Below are positions 51,561 to 64,000 of a DNA stretch of 64,000 nt, piece after piece (position 1 is the stretch's first letter; every line of letters begins with the position of its first letter). The notes below the pieces were generated by a model. The model did no database searches, was not told the DNA's origin, and worked only from the letters and a program-made list of their open reading frames with translations. Origin of the DNA: Unio delphinus (taxonomy: Eukaryota > Mollusca > Bivalvia > Unionida > Unionidae); assembly GCA_029339505.1 (NCBI GenBank), contig JAQISU010000071.1, forward strand, positions 310,001-374,000. The letters run 5' to 3'. Both the position numbers and the translations under genes were made by a program.

Positions 51561-54500
51561 GATAACGAAGCTTGAAACATCTGTATTCAAACCACATCAA
51601 CGTTTATATATGTATCTCGATTCATATACCACGACTTAATTTCTTTTCGGTCTACAGATATATCTCCAAACGTAAGCTTACATGTTGTCAGATTTATCTT
51701 CATGTAGTTTGACAAACGTATATCGATACATCTGCACGAAGATGGAATAATGTAGATATCTATCAGTCTACGTAGATTGTCATATGTAGATAGATTTATC
51801 CCCAAGAATGTGAATATATCTGAATTGAACCACCGCAACGTATATAACTATATTTGGATTGAAATATCTCGAACTGTTCTAGTAAATATGGATAGTTATA
51901 GTTATGTGCTGTTGTATATATGTTGTGATAAGCATGATAACGAAGCCTGAAACATCTGTATTCAAACCACATCAATTGTTATATATGTATCTCGATTGAT
52001 ATACCACGATTCAATTAGGTTTCGGTCTAAAGATATATATCCAAACGTAAGCTTACATGTTGTCAGATTTATCTTCATGTAGTTTGACAAACGTATATCG
52101 ATACATCTTCACGAAGATGGAATAATGTCGTGATCTATGAGTCTGCGTAGATTGTCATATGTAGATAGATTTATCCCCAAGAATGTGAATCTGTCTGAAT
52201 TGAAGCACCGCAACGTATATAACTATATTTGGATTGAAATATCTCGATCTGTACTGGTAAATATGGATAGTTATAGTTATGTGCTGTTGAATATGTGTTG
52301 AGATAAGCATGATAACGAAGCTTGAAACATCTGTATTCAAACCACATCAACGTTTATATATGTAGCTCGATTCATATACCACGACTTAATTTCTTTTCGG
52401 TCTACAGATATATCTCCAAACGTAAGCTTACATGTTGTCAGATTTATCTTCATGTAGTTTGACATACGTATATCGATACATCTGCACGAAGATGGAATAA
52501 TGTAGATATCTATCAGTCTACGTAGATTGTCATATGTAGATAGATTTATCCCCAAGAATGTGAATCTATCTGAATTGAACACCACAACGTATATAACTAT
52601 ATTTGGACTGAAATATCTCGAACTGTTCTAGTAAATATGGATAGTTATAGTTATGTGCTGTTGGATATGTGTTGTGATAAGCATGATAACAAAGCCTGAA
52701 ACATCTGTATTCAAACCACATCAACGGTTATATATGTATCTCGATTGATATACCACGATTCAATTTGGTTTCGGTCTACAGATATATCTCCAAACATAAG
52801 CTTACAAGTTTTCAGATTTATCTTCATGTAGTTTGACATACGTATATCGATACATCTTCACGAAGATGGAATAATGTAGAGATCTATCAGTCTACGTAGA
52901 TTGTCATATGTAGATAGATTTATCCCCAAGAATGTGAATCTATCTGAATTGAACAACATCAATATATATAACTATATTTGGATTGAAATATCTCGATCTT
53001 TCCTAGTAAATATGGATAGTTATAGTTATGTGCTGTTGGATATGTGTTGAGATTCGCATGATAACGAAGCTTGAAACATCTGTATTCAAACCACATCAAC
53101 GTTTATATATTTATCTTGATTGATATACAACGATTTAATTTGGTTTCGGTCTACAGATATATCTCCAAACGTAAGCTTACATGTTGTCAGATTTATCTTC
53201 ATGTAGTTTGACATACGTATATCGATACATCTTCACGAAGATGGAATAATGTAGAGATCTATCAGTCTACGTAGATTGTCATATGTAAATAGATTTATCC
53301 CCAAGAATGTGAATCTATCTGAATTGAAGCAACGCAACGTATATAACTATATTTGGATTGAAATATCTCGATCTGTTCTAGTAAATATGGATAGTTATAG
53401 TTATGTGCTGTTGAATATGTGTTGAGATAAGCATGATAACGAAGCTTGAAACATCTGCATTCAAACCACATCAACGTTTATATATGTATCTCGATTCATA
53501 TACCACGACTTAATTTCTTTTCGGTCTACAGATATATCTCCAAACGTAAGCTTACATGTTGTCAGATTTATCTTCATGAAGTTTGACATTCGTATATCGA
53601 AACATCTTCACGAAGATGGAACAATGTAGTAATCTTTCAGTCTACCTAGATTGTCATATGTAGATAGATTTGTCCCCAAGAATGTGAATCTATCTGAATT
53701 GAACCTCCGCAACGTATATAACTATATTATGATTGAAATATCTCGATCTGTTCTAGTAAATATGGATAGTAATAGTTATGTGCTGTTGGATATGTGTTGA
53801 GATCAGCATGATAACGAAGCTTGAAACATCTGTATTCAAACCACATCAACGTTTATATATGTATCCGGATTGATATACCACGATTTAATTTGGTTTCGGT
53901 CTACAGATATATCTCCAAACCTAAGCTTACATGTTGTCAGATTTATCTTCATGTCGTTTGACAAAAGTATATCGATACATCTGCACGAAGATGGAATAAT
54001 GTAGATATCTATCAGTCTACGTAGATTGTCATATGTAGATAGATTTATCCCCAATAATGTGAATCTATCTGAATTGAACCACAGCAACGTATATAACTAT
54101 ATTTGGATTGAAATATCTCGAACTGTTCTAGTAAATATGGATAGTTATAGTTATGTGCTGTTGGATATGTGTTGTGATAAGCATGATAAAGAAGCCTGAA
54201 ACATCTATATTCAAACCACATCAACGGTTATATATGTATCTCGATTGATATACCACGATTCAATTTGGTTTCGGTCTAAAGATATATATCCAAACGTAAG
54301 CTTACAAGTTTTCAGATTTATCTTCATGAAGTTTGACATACGTATATCGATACATCGTCACGAAGATGGAATAATGTAGAGATCTATCAGTCTACGTAGA
54401 TTGTCATATGTAGATAGATTTATCCCCAAGAATGTGAATCTATCTGAATTGAACCATCGTAACGTATATAACTATATTTGGATTGAAATATCTTTATCTC

Positions 54501-55307
54501 TTCTGGTAAATATGGATAGTTATAGCTGTCTGATATTGGATATATGTTGAGATAAGCATGATAACGAAGTTTGAAACATCTGTATTCAACCACATCAACG
54601 TGTATATATGTATCTCAATTGATCTAGCACGATGTAATTTGGTTTCGATCTACAGATATATCTCCAAACGCAATCTTACATGTTGTCAGATTTATCTTGA
54701 TGTAGTTTTTTATAGGTATATAGATACGTCTTCACGTAGATGGAAATACTTAGATATATATACGACTACGTAAATAGTCAGATATAGATGTAATATTCAT
54801 GTAAAGAGTGAATCTAGCTGAATTGGAAAACATCGACAAAGATAGTTGTATTTTGATTGAAATATCTCAATGTATTTTGTTTAATGTGGATAGTTATAGC
54901 TATGTGTAGGTGGATATATAATGAGAGATGCAGCTTAACTAATATGGAGTAATCTGATATCAGACATCTCAACTTTGATAGCTGAATCTCGATTGATATA
55001 GAACTATGTGATTTGGATGCCGGCTATAGATATGTCACCAGACATAAGCTTACATGTTGTCAGATTTATCTTCATGTAGTTTGACATACGTATATCGATA
55101 CATCTTCACGAAGATGGAATAATGTCGTGATCTATGAGTCTGCGTAGATTGTCATATGTAGATAGATTTGTCCCCAAGAATGTGAATCTATCTGAATTGA
55201 ACCTCCGCAACGTATATAACTATATTATGATTGAAATATCTCGATCTGTTCTAGTAAATATGGATAGTTATAGTTATGTGCTGTTGGATATGTGTTGAGA
55301 TCAGCAT
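51561..55307. repeat. 10-monomer HOR unit in super-unit 2, second
   Basis: The order is A to J over 3,747 bp, matching 23233-26978 but without that unit's 1-bp deletion. It keeps the shared private changes caattaggtttcgg near 52013 and catgtcgtttg near 53951. Confidence 0.82.
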
Positions 55308-58300
55308 GATAACGAAGCTTGAAACGTCTGTATTCAAACCACATCAACGTTTATATATGTATCCGGATTGATATACCCCGATTTAATTTGGTTTCGGTCT
55401 ACAGATATATCTCCAAACCTAAGCTTACATGTTGTCAGATTTATCTTCATGTAGTTTGACAAACGTATATCGATACATCTGCACGAAGATGGAATAATGT
55501 AGATATCTATCAGTCTACGTAGATTGTCATATGTAGATAGATTTATCCCCAATAATGTGAATCTATCTGAATTGAACCACCGCAACGTATATAACTATAT
55601 TTGGATTGAAATATCTCGAACTGTTCTAGTAAATATGGATAGTTATAGTTATGTGCTGTTGTATATATGTTGTGATAAGCATTATAACGAAGCCTGAAAC
55701 ATCTGTATTCAAACCACATCAACTGTTATATATGTATCTCGATTGATATACCACGATTCAATTTGGTATCGGTCTAAAGATATATATCCAAACGTAAGCT
55801 TACAAGTTTTCAGATTTATCTTCATGAAGTTTGACATACGTATATCGATACATCTTCAAGAAGATGGAATAATGTCGTGATCTATGAGTCTGCGTAGATT
55901 GTCATATGTAGATAGATTTATCCCCAAGAATGTGAATCTGTCTGAATTGAAGCACCGCAACGTATATAACTATATTTGGATTGAAATATCTCGATCTGTA
56001 CTGGTAAATATGGATAGTTATAGTTATGTGCTGTTGAATTTGTGTTGAGATAAGCATGATAACGAAGCTTGAAACATCTGTATTCAAACCACATCAACGT
56101 TTATATATGTAGCTCGATTCATATACCACGACTTAATTTCTTTTCGGTCTACAGATATATCTCCAAACGTAAGCTTACATGTTGTCAGATTTATCTTCAT
56201 GTAGTTTGACATACGTATATCGATACATCTGCACGAAGATGGAATAATGTAGATATCTATCAGTCTACGTAGATTGTCATATGTAGATAGATTTATCCCC
56301 AAGAATGTGAATCTATCTGAATTGAACACCACAACGTATATAACTATATTTGGACTGAAATATCTCGAACTGTTCTAGTAAATATGGATAGTTATAGTTA
56401 TGTGCTGTTGGATATGTGTTGTGATAAGCATGATAACAAAGCCTGAAACATCTGTATTCAAACCACATCAACGGTTATATATGTATCTCGATTGATATAC
56501 CACGATTCAATTTGGTTTCGGTCTACAGATATATCTCCAAACATAAGCTTACAAGTTTTCAGATTTATCTTCATGTAGTTTGACATACGTATATCGATAC
56601 ATCTTCACGAAGATGGAATAATGTAGAGATTTATCAGTCTACGTAGATTGTCATATGTAGATAGATTTATCCCCAAGAATGTGAATCTATCTGAATTGAA
56701 CAACATCAATATATATAACTATATTTGGATTGAAATATCTCGATCTTTCCTAGTAAATATGGATAGTTATAGTTATGTGCTGTTGGATATGTGTTGAGAT
56801 TCGCATGATAACGAAGCTTGAAACATCTGTATTCAAACCACATCAACGTTTATATATTTATCTTGATTGATATACAACGATTTAATTTGGTTTCGGTCTA
56901 CAGATATATCTCCAAACGTAAGCTTACATGTTGTCAGATTTATCTTCATGAAGTTTGACATTCGTATATCGATACATCTTCACGAAGATGGAACAATGTA
57001 GTAATCTTTCAGTCTACCTAGATTGTCATATGTAGATAGATTTGTCCCCAAGAATGTGAATCTATCTGAATTGAACCTCCGCAACGTATATAACTATATT
57101 ATGATTGAAATATCTCGATCTGTTCTAGTAAATATGGATAGTTATAGTTATGTGCTGTTGGATATGTGTTGAGATCAGCATGATAACGAAGCTTGAAACA
57201 TCTGTATTCAAACCACATCAACGTTTATATATGTATCCGGATTGATATACCACGATTTAATTTGGTTTCGGTCTACAGATATATCTCCAAACCTAAGCTT
57301 ACATGTTGTCAGATTTATCTTCATGTAGTTTGACAAACGTATATCGATACATCTGCACGAAGATGGAATAATGTAGATATCTATCAGTCTACGTAGATTG
57401 TCATATGTAGATAGATTTATCCCCAATAATGTGAATCTATCTGAATTGAACCACAGCAACGTATATAACTATATTTGGATTGAAATATCTCGAACTGTTC
57501 TAGTAAATATGGATAGTTATAGTTATGTGCTGTTGGATATGTGTTGTGATAAGCATGATAAAGAAGCCTGAAACATCTATATTCAAACCACATCAACGGT
57601 TATATATGTATCTCGATTGATATACCACGATTCAATTTGGTTTCGGTCTAAAGATATATATCCAAACGTAAGCTTACAAGTTTTCAGATTTATCTTCATG
57701 AAGTTTGACATACGTATATCGATACATCGTCACGAAGATGGAATAATGTAGAGATCTATCAGTCTACGTAGATTGTCATATGTAGATAGATTTATCCCCA
57801 AGAATGTGAATCTATCTGAATTGAACCATCGCAACGTATATAACTATATTTGGATTGAAATATCTTTATCTCTTCTGGTAAATATGGATAGTTATAGCTG
57901 TCTGATATTGGATATATGTTGAGATAAGCATGATAACGAAGTTTGAAACATCTGTATTCAACCACATCAACGTGTATATATGTATCTCAATTGATCTAGC
58001 ACGATGTAATTTGGTTTCGATCTACAGATATATCTCCAAACGCAATCTTACATGTTGTCAGATTTATCTTGATGTAGTTTTTTATAGGTATATAGATACG
58101 TCTTCACGTAGATGGAAATACTTAGATATATATACGACTACGTAAATAGTCAGATATAGATGTTATATTCATGTAAAGAGTGAATCTAGCTGAATTGGAA
58201 AACATCGACAAAGATAGTTGTATTTTGATTGAAATATCTGAATGTATTTTGTTTAATGTGGATAGTTATAGCTATGTGTAGGTGGATATATAATGAGAGA

Positions 58301-58679
58301 TGCAGCTTAACTAATATGGAGTAATCTGATATCAGACATCTCAACTTTGATAGCTGAATCTCGATTGATATAGAACTATGTGATTTGGATGCCGGCTATA
58401 GATATGTCACCAGACATAAGCTTACATGTTGTCAGATTTATCTTCATGTAGTTTGACATACGTATATCGATACATCTTCACGAAGATGGAATAATGTCGT
58501 GATCTATGAGTCTGCGTAGATTGTCATATGTAGATAGATTTGTCCCCAAGAATGTGAATCTATCTGAATTGAACCTCCGCAACGTATATAACTATATTAT
58601 GATTGAAATATCTCGATCTGTTCTAGTAAATATGGATAGTTATAGTTATGTGCTGTTGGATATGTGTTGAGATCAGCAT
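55308..58679. repeat. 9-monomer HOR unit in super-unit 2
   Basis: The order is K/A, B, C, D, E/F, G, H, I, J over 3,372 bp, matching 26979-30350 with the same hybrid breakpoints. The single private change I found is near 55912. Confidence 0.8.
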
Positions 58680-61600
58680 GATAACGAAGCTTGAAACGTC
58701 TGTATTCAAACCACATCAACGTTTATATATGTATCCGGATTGATATACCCCGATTTAATTTGGTTTCGGTCTACAGATATATCTCCAAACGTAAGATTAC
58801 ATGTTGTCAGATTTATCTTCATGTAGTTTGACAAACGTATATCGATACATCTGCACGAAGATGGAATAATGTAGATATCTATCAGTCTACGTAGATTGTC
58901 ATATGTAGATAGATTTATCACCAAGAATGTGAATCTATCTGAATTGAACCACCGCAACGTTTATAACTATATTTGGATTGAAATATCTCGAACTGTTCTA
59001 GTAAATATGGATAGTTATAGTTATGTGCTGTTGTATATATGTTGTGATAAGCATGATAACGAAGCCTGAAACATCTGTATTCAAACCACATCAACTGTTA
59101 TATATGTATCTCGATTGATATACCACGATTCAATTTGGTTTCGGTCTAAAGATATATATCCAAACGTAAGCTTACAAGTTTTCAGATTTATCTTCATGAA
59201 GTTTGACATACGTATATCGATACATCTTCACGAAGATGGAATAATGTCGTGATCTATGAGTCTGCGTAGATTGTCATATGTAGATAGATTTATCCCCAAG
59301 AATGTGAATCTGTCTGAATTGAAGCACCGCAACGTATATAACTATATTTGGATTGAAATATCTCGATCTGTACTGGTAAATATGGATAGTTATAGTTATG
59401 TGCTGTTGAATATGTGTTGAGATAAGCATGATAACGAAGCTTGAAACATCTGTATTCAAACCACATCAACGTTTATATATGTAGCTCGATTCATATACCA
59501 CGACTTAATTTCTTTTCGGTCTACAGATATATCTCCAAACGTAAGCTTATATGTTGTCAGATTTATCTTCATGTAGTTTGACATACGTATATCGATACAT
59601 CTGCACGAAGATGGAATAATGTAGATATCTATCAGTCTACGTAGATTGTCATATGTAGATAGATTTATCCCCAAGAATGTGAATCTATCTGAATTGAACA
59701 CCACAACGTATATAACTATATTTGGACTGAAATATCTCGAACTGTTCTAGTAAATATGGATAGTTATAGTTATGTGCTGTTGGATATGTGTTGTGATAAG
59801 CATGATAACAAAGCCTGAAACATCTGTATTCAAACCACATCAACGGTTATATATGTATCTCGATTGATATACCACGATTCAATTTGGTTTCGGTCTACAG
59901 ATATATCTCCAAACATAAGCTTACAAGTTTTCAGATTTATCTTCATGTAGTTTGACATACGTATATCGATACATCTTCACGAAGATGGAATAATGTAGAT
60001 ATCTATCAGTCTACGTAGATTGTCATATGTAGATAGATTTATCCCCAAGAATGTGAATCTATCTGAATTGAACAACATCAATATATATAACTATATTTGG
60101 ATTGAAATATCTCGATCTTTCCTAGTAAATATGGATAGTTATAGTTATGTGCTGTTGGATATGTGTTGAGATTCGCATGATAACGAAGCTTGAAACATCT
60201 GCATTCAAACCACATCAACGGTTATATATGTATCTCGATTCATATACCACGACTTAATTTCTTTTCGGTCTACAGATATATCTCCAAACGTAAGCTTACA
60301 TGTTGTAAGATTTATCTTCATGAAGTTTGACATTCGTATATCGATACATCTTCACGAAGATGGAACAATGTAGTAATCTTTCAGTCTACCTAGATTGTCA
60401 TATGTAGATAGATTTGTCCCCAAGAATGTGAATCTATCTGAATTGAACCTCCGCAACGTATATAACTATATTATGATTGAAATATCTCGATCTGTTCTAG
60501 TAAATATGGATAGTTATAGTTATATGCTGTTGGATATGTGTTGAGATCAGCATGATAACGAAGCTTGAAACATCTGTATTCAAACCACATCAACGTTTAT
60601 ATATGTATCCGGATTGATATACCACGATTTAATTTGGTTTCGGTCTACAGATATATCTCCAAACCTAAGCTTACATGTTGTCAGATTTATCTTCATGTAG
60701 TTTGACAAACGTATATCGATACATCTGCACGAAGATGGAATAATGTAGATATCTATCAGTCTACGTAGATTGTCATATGTAGATAGATTTATCCCCAATA
60801 ATGTGAATCTATCTGAATTGAACCACAGCAACGTATATAACTATATTTGGATTGAAATATCTCGAACTGTTCTAGTAAATGTGGATAGTTATAGTTATGT
60901 GCTGTTGGATATGTGTTGTGATAAGCATGATAAAGAAGCCTGAAACATCTATATTCAAACCACATCAACGGTTATATATGTATCTCGATTGATATACCAC
61001 GATTCAATTTGGTTTCGGTCTAAAGATATATATCCAAACGTAAGCTTACAAGTTTTCAGATTTATCTTCATGAAGTTTGACATACGTATATCGATACATC
61101 GTCACGAAGATGGAATAATGTAGAGATCTATCAGTCTACGTAGATTGTCATATGTAGATAGATTTATCCCCAAGAATGTGAATCTATCTGAATTGAACCA
61201 TCGCAACGTATATAACTATATTTGGATTGAAATATCTTTATCTCTTCTGGTAAATATGGATAGTTATAGCTGTCTGATATTGGATATATGTTGAGATAAG
61301 CATGATAACGAAGTTTGAAACATCTGTATTCAACCACATCAACGTGTATATATGTATCTCAATTGATCTATCACGATGTAATTTGGTTTCGATCTACAGA
61401 TATATCTCCAAACGCAATCTTACATGTTGTCAGATTTATCTTGATGTAGTTTTTTATAGGTATATAGATACGTCTTCACGTAGATGGAAATACTTATATA
61501 TATATATATATACGACTACGTAAATAGTCAGATATAGATGTAATATTCATGTAAAGAGTGAATCTAGCTGAATTGGAAAACATCGACAAAGATAGTTGTA

Positions 61601-61729
61601 TTTTGATTGAAATATCTCAATGTATTTTGTTTAATGTGGATAGCTATAGCTATGTGTAGGTGGATATATAATGAGAGATGCAGCTTAACTAATATGGAGT
61701 AATCTGATATCAGACATCTCAACTTTGAT
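58680..61729. repeat. Interrupted 9-monomer HOR unit in super-unit 2
   Basis: The order is K/A, B, C, D, F, G, H, I and the first part of J, matching 30351-33400 and including the 18-bp TA run (61495-61512). It ends with the same ctcaactttgat (61718-61729) next to the second element copy. One private substitution is seen at 59550 (gcttatatg for gcttacatg). Confidence 0.82.
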
Positions 61730-63178
61730 GATTGATATGATGCGTTTAAAGTGATTCGTCCCGAGGGCTCTTATCACTGTTTTATCCGTCAAAAGACGGT
61801 TATTTACTTTATCCTGAGGGTGGGAATGGAGCCGCCACCCTGCAGGCATTTATGTGTTCATGGAACACTATTTACTTGGGCCGTCACATCGGAGTAGCTA
61901 TTGAGCTACTACTGTGTGATTGTAGGGCCACATACAATATGAGTGGGAATAGTTCCAGCACACACTCATATTAATTCATACTGTTTCTGGTTGGTTGTTC
62001 AGGACGTGTTAAGCACGTGTAGTTGCTGCGGCAGGTTTTTGTGGGCGAGGCGAAGTGCCTGGCAAGGGCAGCTTCTTTGGACGTATCCTATCCCTATTTA
62101 TATACTCTGTGCTGCTTTTGAGTGTACAACGTTTATGCAACAGTGTTTTATAATGTTGGGTGTTCGATGTGTATATTGGTGTAGTAGTTTGGTATGTGCA
62201 ACCTTGTGTTGCTGGGCCTGATGATCTGGGCTTTGATCACCTAATATATACTATTTGGGGTTCTAAGTAAACCATATTTCTTAGGTAATTTAGTTAGTTT
62301 TGCAGCCTTGTGCTGCTGGCCCTGATAGTCTTGGGTTTTTGACTACCTTATAAGTTCTAATTTTGCGGGACCTAAATTATGTTCTTCCCTATTTTTATTT
62401 GATGTGCGACCTTGTGTCGCTGGACCTGATAGTCTTTGGATTTTTAGACTACCTTATATGTTCTTGATTTGGGGTCTCTATCATATTTCTTTACCTGTTT
62501 AAGTTGCTCCGTTCTCGGTGCAGCTGTAGGTTCTAATTAAGCTTTTGATGTGGTTGATACTTATGTTTTTAACACTGTGCACTTGGTTGTACTCCTAATG
62601 AGAAGGTATCTAGGGAAAGTGTCTAAAGAGGAAAGAAGAGAAAGTATAGTGTTGTCCTACATCCTTACTGCCTATGATGTTTGTATTTTTACTTCATCTT
62701 ATCCTTTTTTTAGGTGGGATTTATTTGGTGATTTGTTTAAGTTTTTATGACCTGTTTTGTGTTTTTAGTTCCTGGTTCCCCTTTTTGTTTGATTGGGACC
62801 CTATTTCCATATTTGTATTGGCCCCTTGGTTTAGTTCAGGTATGTGGTTCAGTTACTAGGTAGTAGCCATGGGTCCCTGCGGGAAATGTCCCGGGCCGTT
62901 AAGCGACACGTCAAGGATTGTCCATTTCTACACCCAGGCACCTCCCCACGACCGGTCCGTGAGGCGCGGCGGCCAGGTAACAACAAGGGACCTCTGCCGG
63001 AAGTATCCGGGGCCGTTAAGCGACACGTCAAAGGTATTCCTTGTTGAACCCAGTTTCCACACCCCGGTCCTGGCCGTTTCTTGTTTTCCCTGTCCTAAAG
63101 GGGCTTATTAGTGATTTTATAGGTAAGTATTAGGGTCCTGTTTTGTTGATTGTTGGGGTTAGGAATTTAATGGATACG
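61730..63178 (-). other. 3' UTR of the second element copy
   Basis: This stretch repeats 33401-34849. The three 104-bp modules start at 62198, 62302 and 62406, and the 117-bp pair starts at 62871. There is no coding frame of note. Confidence 0.82.
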
Positions 63179-64000
63179 TTATATATTCCCTATTTTTCCT
63201 ATATTTAGTAGAAATTCCAATATATTCTTGTGTGTTATTAGAATGTTTGGATTTGTAATATGTATAATTTCTGGGTATGTATATGGGGCTTTTATATTCT
63301 GCTGTTGTGATCTAAATTTGTCCCTTTCTTGTTTGGTTTTACTGCAATTGTTGAAGATATGATGTAGATCTTCCGGGGTATGACAATGGTAGCAGTTTAT
63401 ATTATGTGGAAAGGGTCCTATATATTTTCCCATGCTGTTGGCCAGCTTGGTTTTTCCTAAAGTTATCCTATTTATGATTGTCTGCTCTTTAGGAGAGCCC
63501 TTGGGCGGTTTTTTGTGCCTGGTGACTTCCTTAGCAGTAGTGTACAACACTCTCCCTTTTGTACTATTGTCCCAATCATGTTGCCATTTTTTATCTATTT
63601 GGGTGTTTATTATACTGTAGAGTTCGGTTGTGCTATAGTGCAGTGGCTCGAAGTTCGGTTCGTGTAGTTTTTCCTTAGCTAGTTTATCGGCCATTTCATT
63701 ACCCTTAATTTCGATGTGGGATGGTATCCACATGAACTCTACAATAGTATTTCCGGAATTTAGTAGTTTTAGTTTGGCGTTTATTTGGATGAGGAAATCT
63801 TCCCTACATTTGGTGGTATTTGTTTGAATTGAAGATAGGACGCTAAGCGAGTCACTAATAATTACTGTCTTATTAGGTTTGAATTCTTCAATCCATTGTA
63901 ATGATTTGAGGATGGACCAGAATTCAGCTGTGTAAATAGAGCAGTAGTCTGGGAGACGTCTGCCTATTTGTATGTTGAGCTCTGGTATGACCATTGCAGC
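63179..64000 (-). CDS. ORF2 C-terminal part of the second element copy (RNase H and CCHC; partial)
   Basis: It holds the last 273 codons of ORF2 and the stop, equal to residues 864-1136 in the numbering used for the first copy. RNase H residues Glu889, Asp913, His958 and Asp968 and the terminal CCHC are inside the window. The first RNase H aspartate, the RT and the endonuclease lie beyond 64000, so whether this copy shares the frameshift cannot be seen here. Confidence 0.9.
   Translation of the reverse strand, partial: AAMVIPELNIQIGRRLPDYCSIYTAEFWSILKSLQWIEEFKPNKTVIISDSLSVLSSIQTNTTKCREDFLIQINAKLKLLNSGNTIVEFMWIPSHIEIKGNEMADKLAKEKLHEPNFEPLHYSTTELYSIINTQIDKKWQHDWDNSTKGRVLYTTAKEVTRHKKPPKGSPKEQTIINRITLGKTKLANSMGKYIGPFPHNINCYHCHTPEDLHHIFNNCSKTKQERDKFRSQQQNIKAPYTYPEIIHITNPNILITHKNILEFLLNIGKIGNI

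Larger units (their letters stand above)
39605..61729. repeat. Satellite array, right block
   Basis: The J monomer interrupted at 33400 resumes at 39617 and ends at 39944 (46 + 328 = 374 bp). The same monomer family then continues without a break to the second retrotransposon copy. No gene is visible; all open frames are short and repeat with the monomer. Confidence 0.97.
43692..64000. repeat. 28.3-kb super-unit, copy 2 (cut by the window end)
   Basis: HOR starts at 43692, 47814, 51561, 55308 and 58680 match copy 1 at the fixed offset. I found about ten differences over 20.3 kb, including 45805, 48251, 48803-48804, 49515, 55912 and 59550, and the base missing in copy 1 near 25288. About 8 kb of the unit lies beyond the window. 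Confidence 0.88.
61730..64000 (-). mobile_element. Second copy of the non-LTR retrotransposon (3' part, cut by the window end)
   Basis: The 2,271 bp correspond to 33401-35671 at an offset of 28,329 bp, and I found no difference in the stretches compared. The satellite junction (ctcaactttgat then gattgatatgatgcg) is identical in base and monomer position, so this copy arose by duplication of the whole locus and not by a second insertion. The 3' UTR hairpin regions are all present: 61786-62060, 62198-62509 and 62871-63086. Confidence 0.93.

Noticed and set aside
61730..64000. Second independent retrotransposon insertion
   Set aside because: It has the same base junction, the same monomer and the same flanking private changes for more than 18 kb to its left. 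Locus duplication explains all of this.

Overview
This window is eukaryotic, almost certainly animal, heterochromatin. It holds no host gene. About 55.5 kb is an AT-rich satellite whose basic monomer is close to 375 bp. The remainder is one nearly complete non-LTR retrotransposon (33401-39604, minus strand) and the 3' part of a second copy (61730-64000). The retrotransposon encodes a gag-like CCHC protein and an endonuclease / reverse transcriptase / RNase H protein. I place it in the I/Nimb group of the I superfamily from motif resemblance only. The host species cannot be identified from this sequence.

Layout. Positions 1-33400 are satellite. Monomer types, named here A to K, follow a fixed order and form higher-order repeats (HORs). 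The HORs shorten from left to right: 15 monomers (2-5621, 5622-11241), 11 (11242-15363, 15364-19485), 10 (19486-23232, 23233-26978) and 9 (26979-30350, and 30351-39944 if the insertion is removed). Each HOR contains a divergent I-J monomer pair. The shorter units carry hybrid monomers (J/K, K/A, E/F) of the kind unequal crossing-over leaves.

The retrotransposon lies inside a J monomer and is flanked by a 12-bp target-site duplication. It is 5'-truncated inside ORF1. ORF2 is broken by a frameshift at a run of nine G (coding strand) in the endonuclease domain. Its 1.45-kb 3' UTR is rich in short hairpins. These include three 104-bp tandem modules, each with two hairpins whose stems differ between modules by paired, compensating changes, and a 117-bp tandem pair with a third covarying hairpin.

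From about 43.7 kb the sequence repeats the segment that starts near 15.4 kb, at a period of 28,328-28,329 bp, through to the window end and with only about ten differences seen. The second retrotransposon copy has the same left junction as the first, so it was copied along with the satellite rather than inserted independently. The window is therefore a third-level repeat: 375-bp monomer, then 3.4-5.6 kb HOR, then a 28.3-kb super-unit that carries a retrotransposon.
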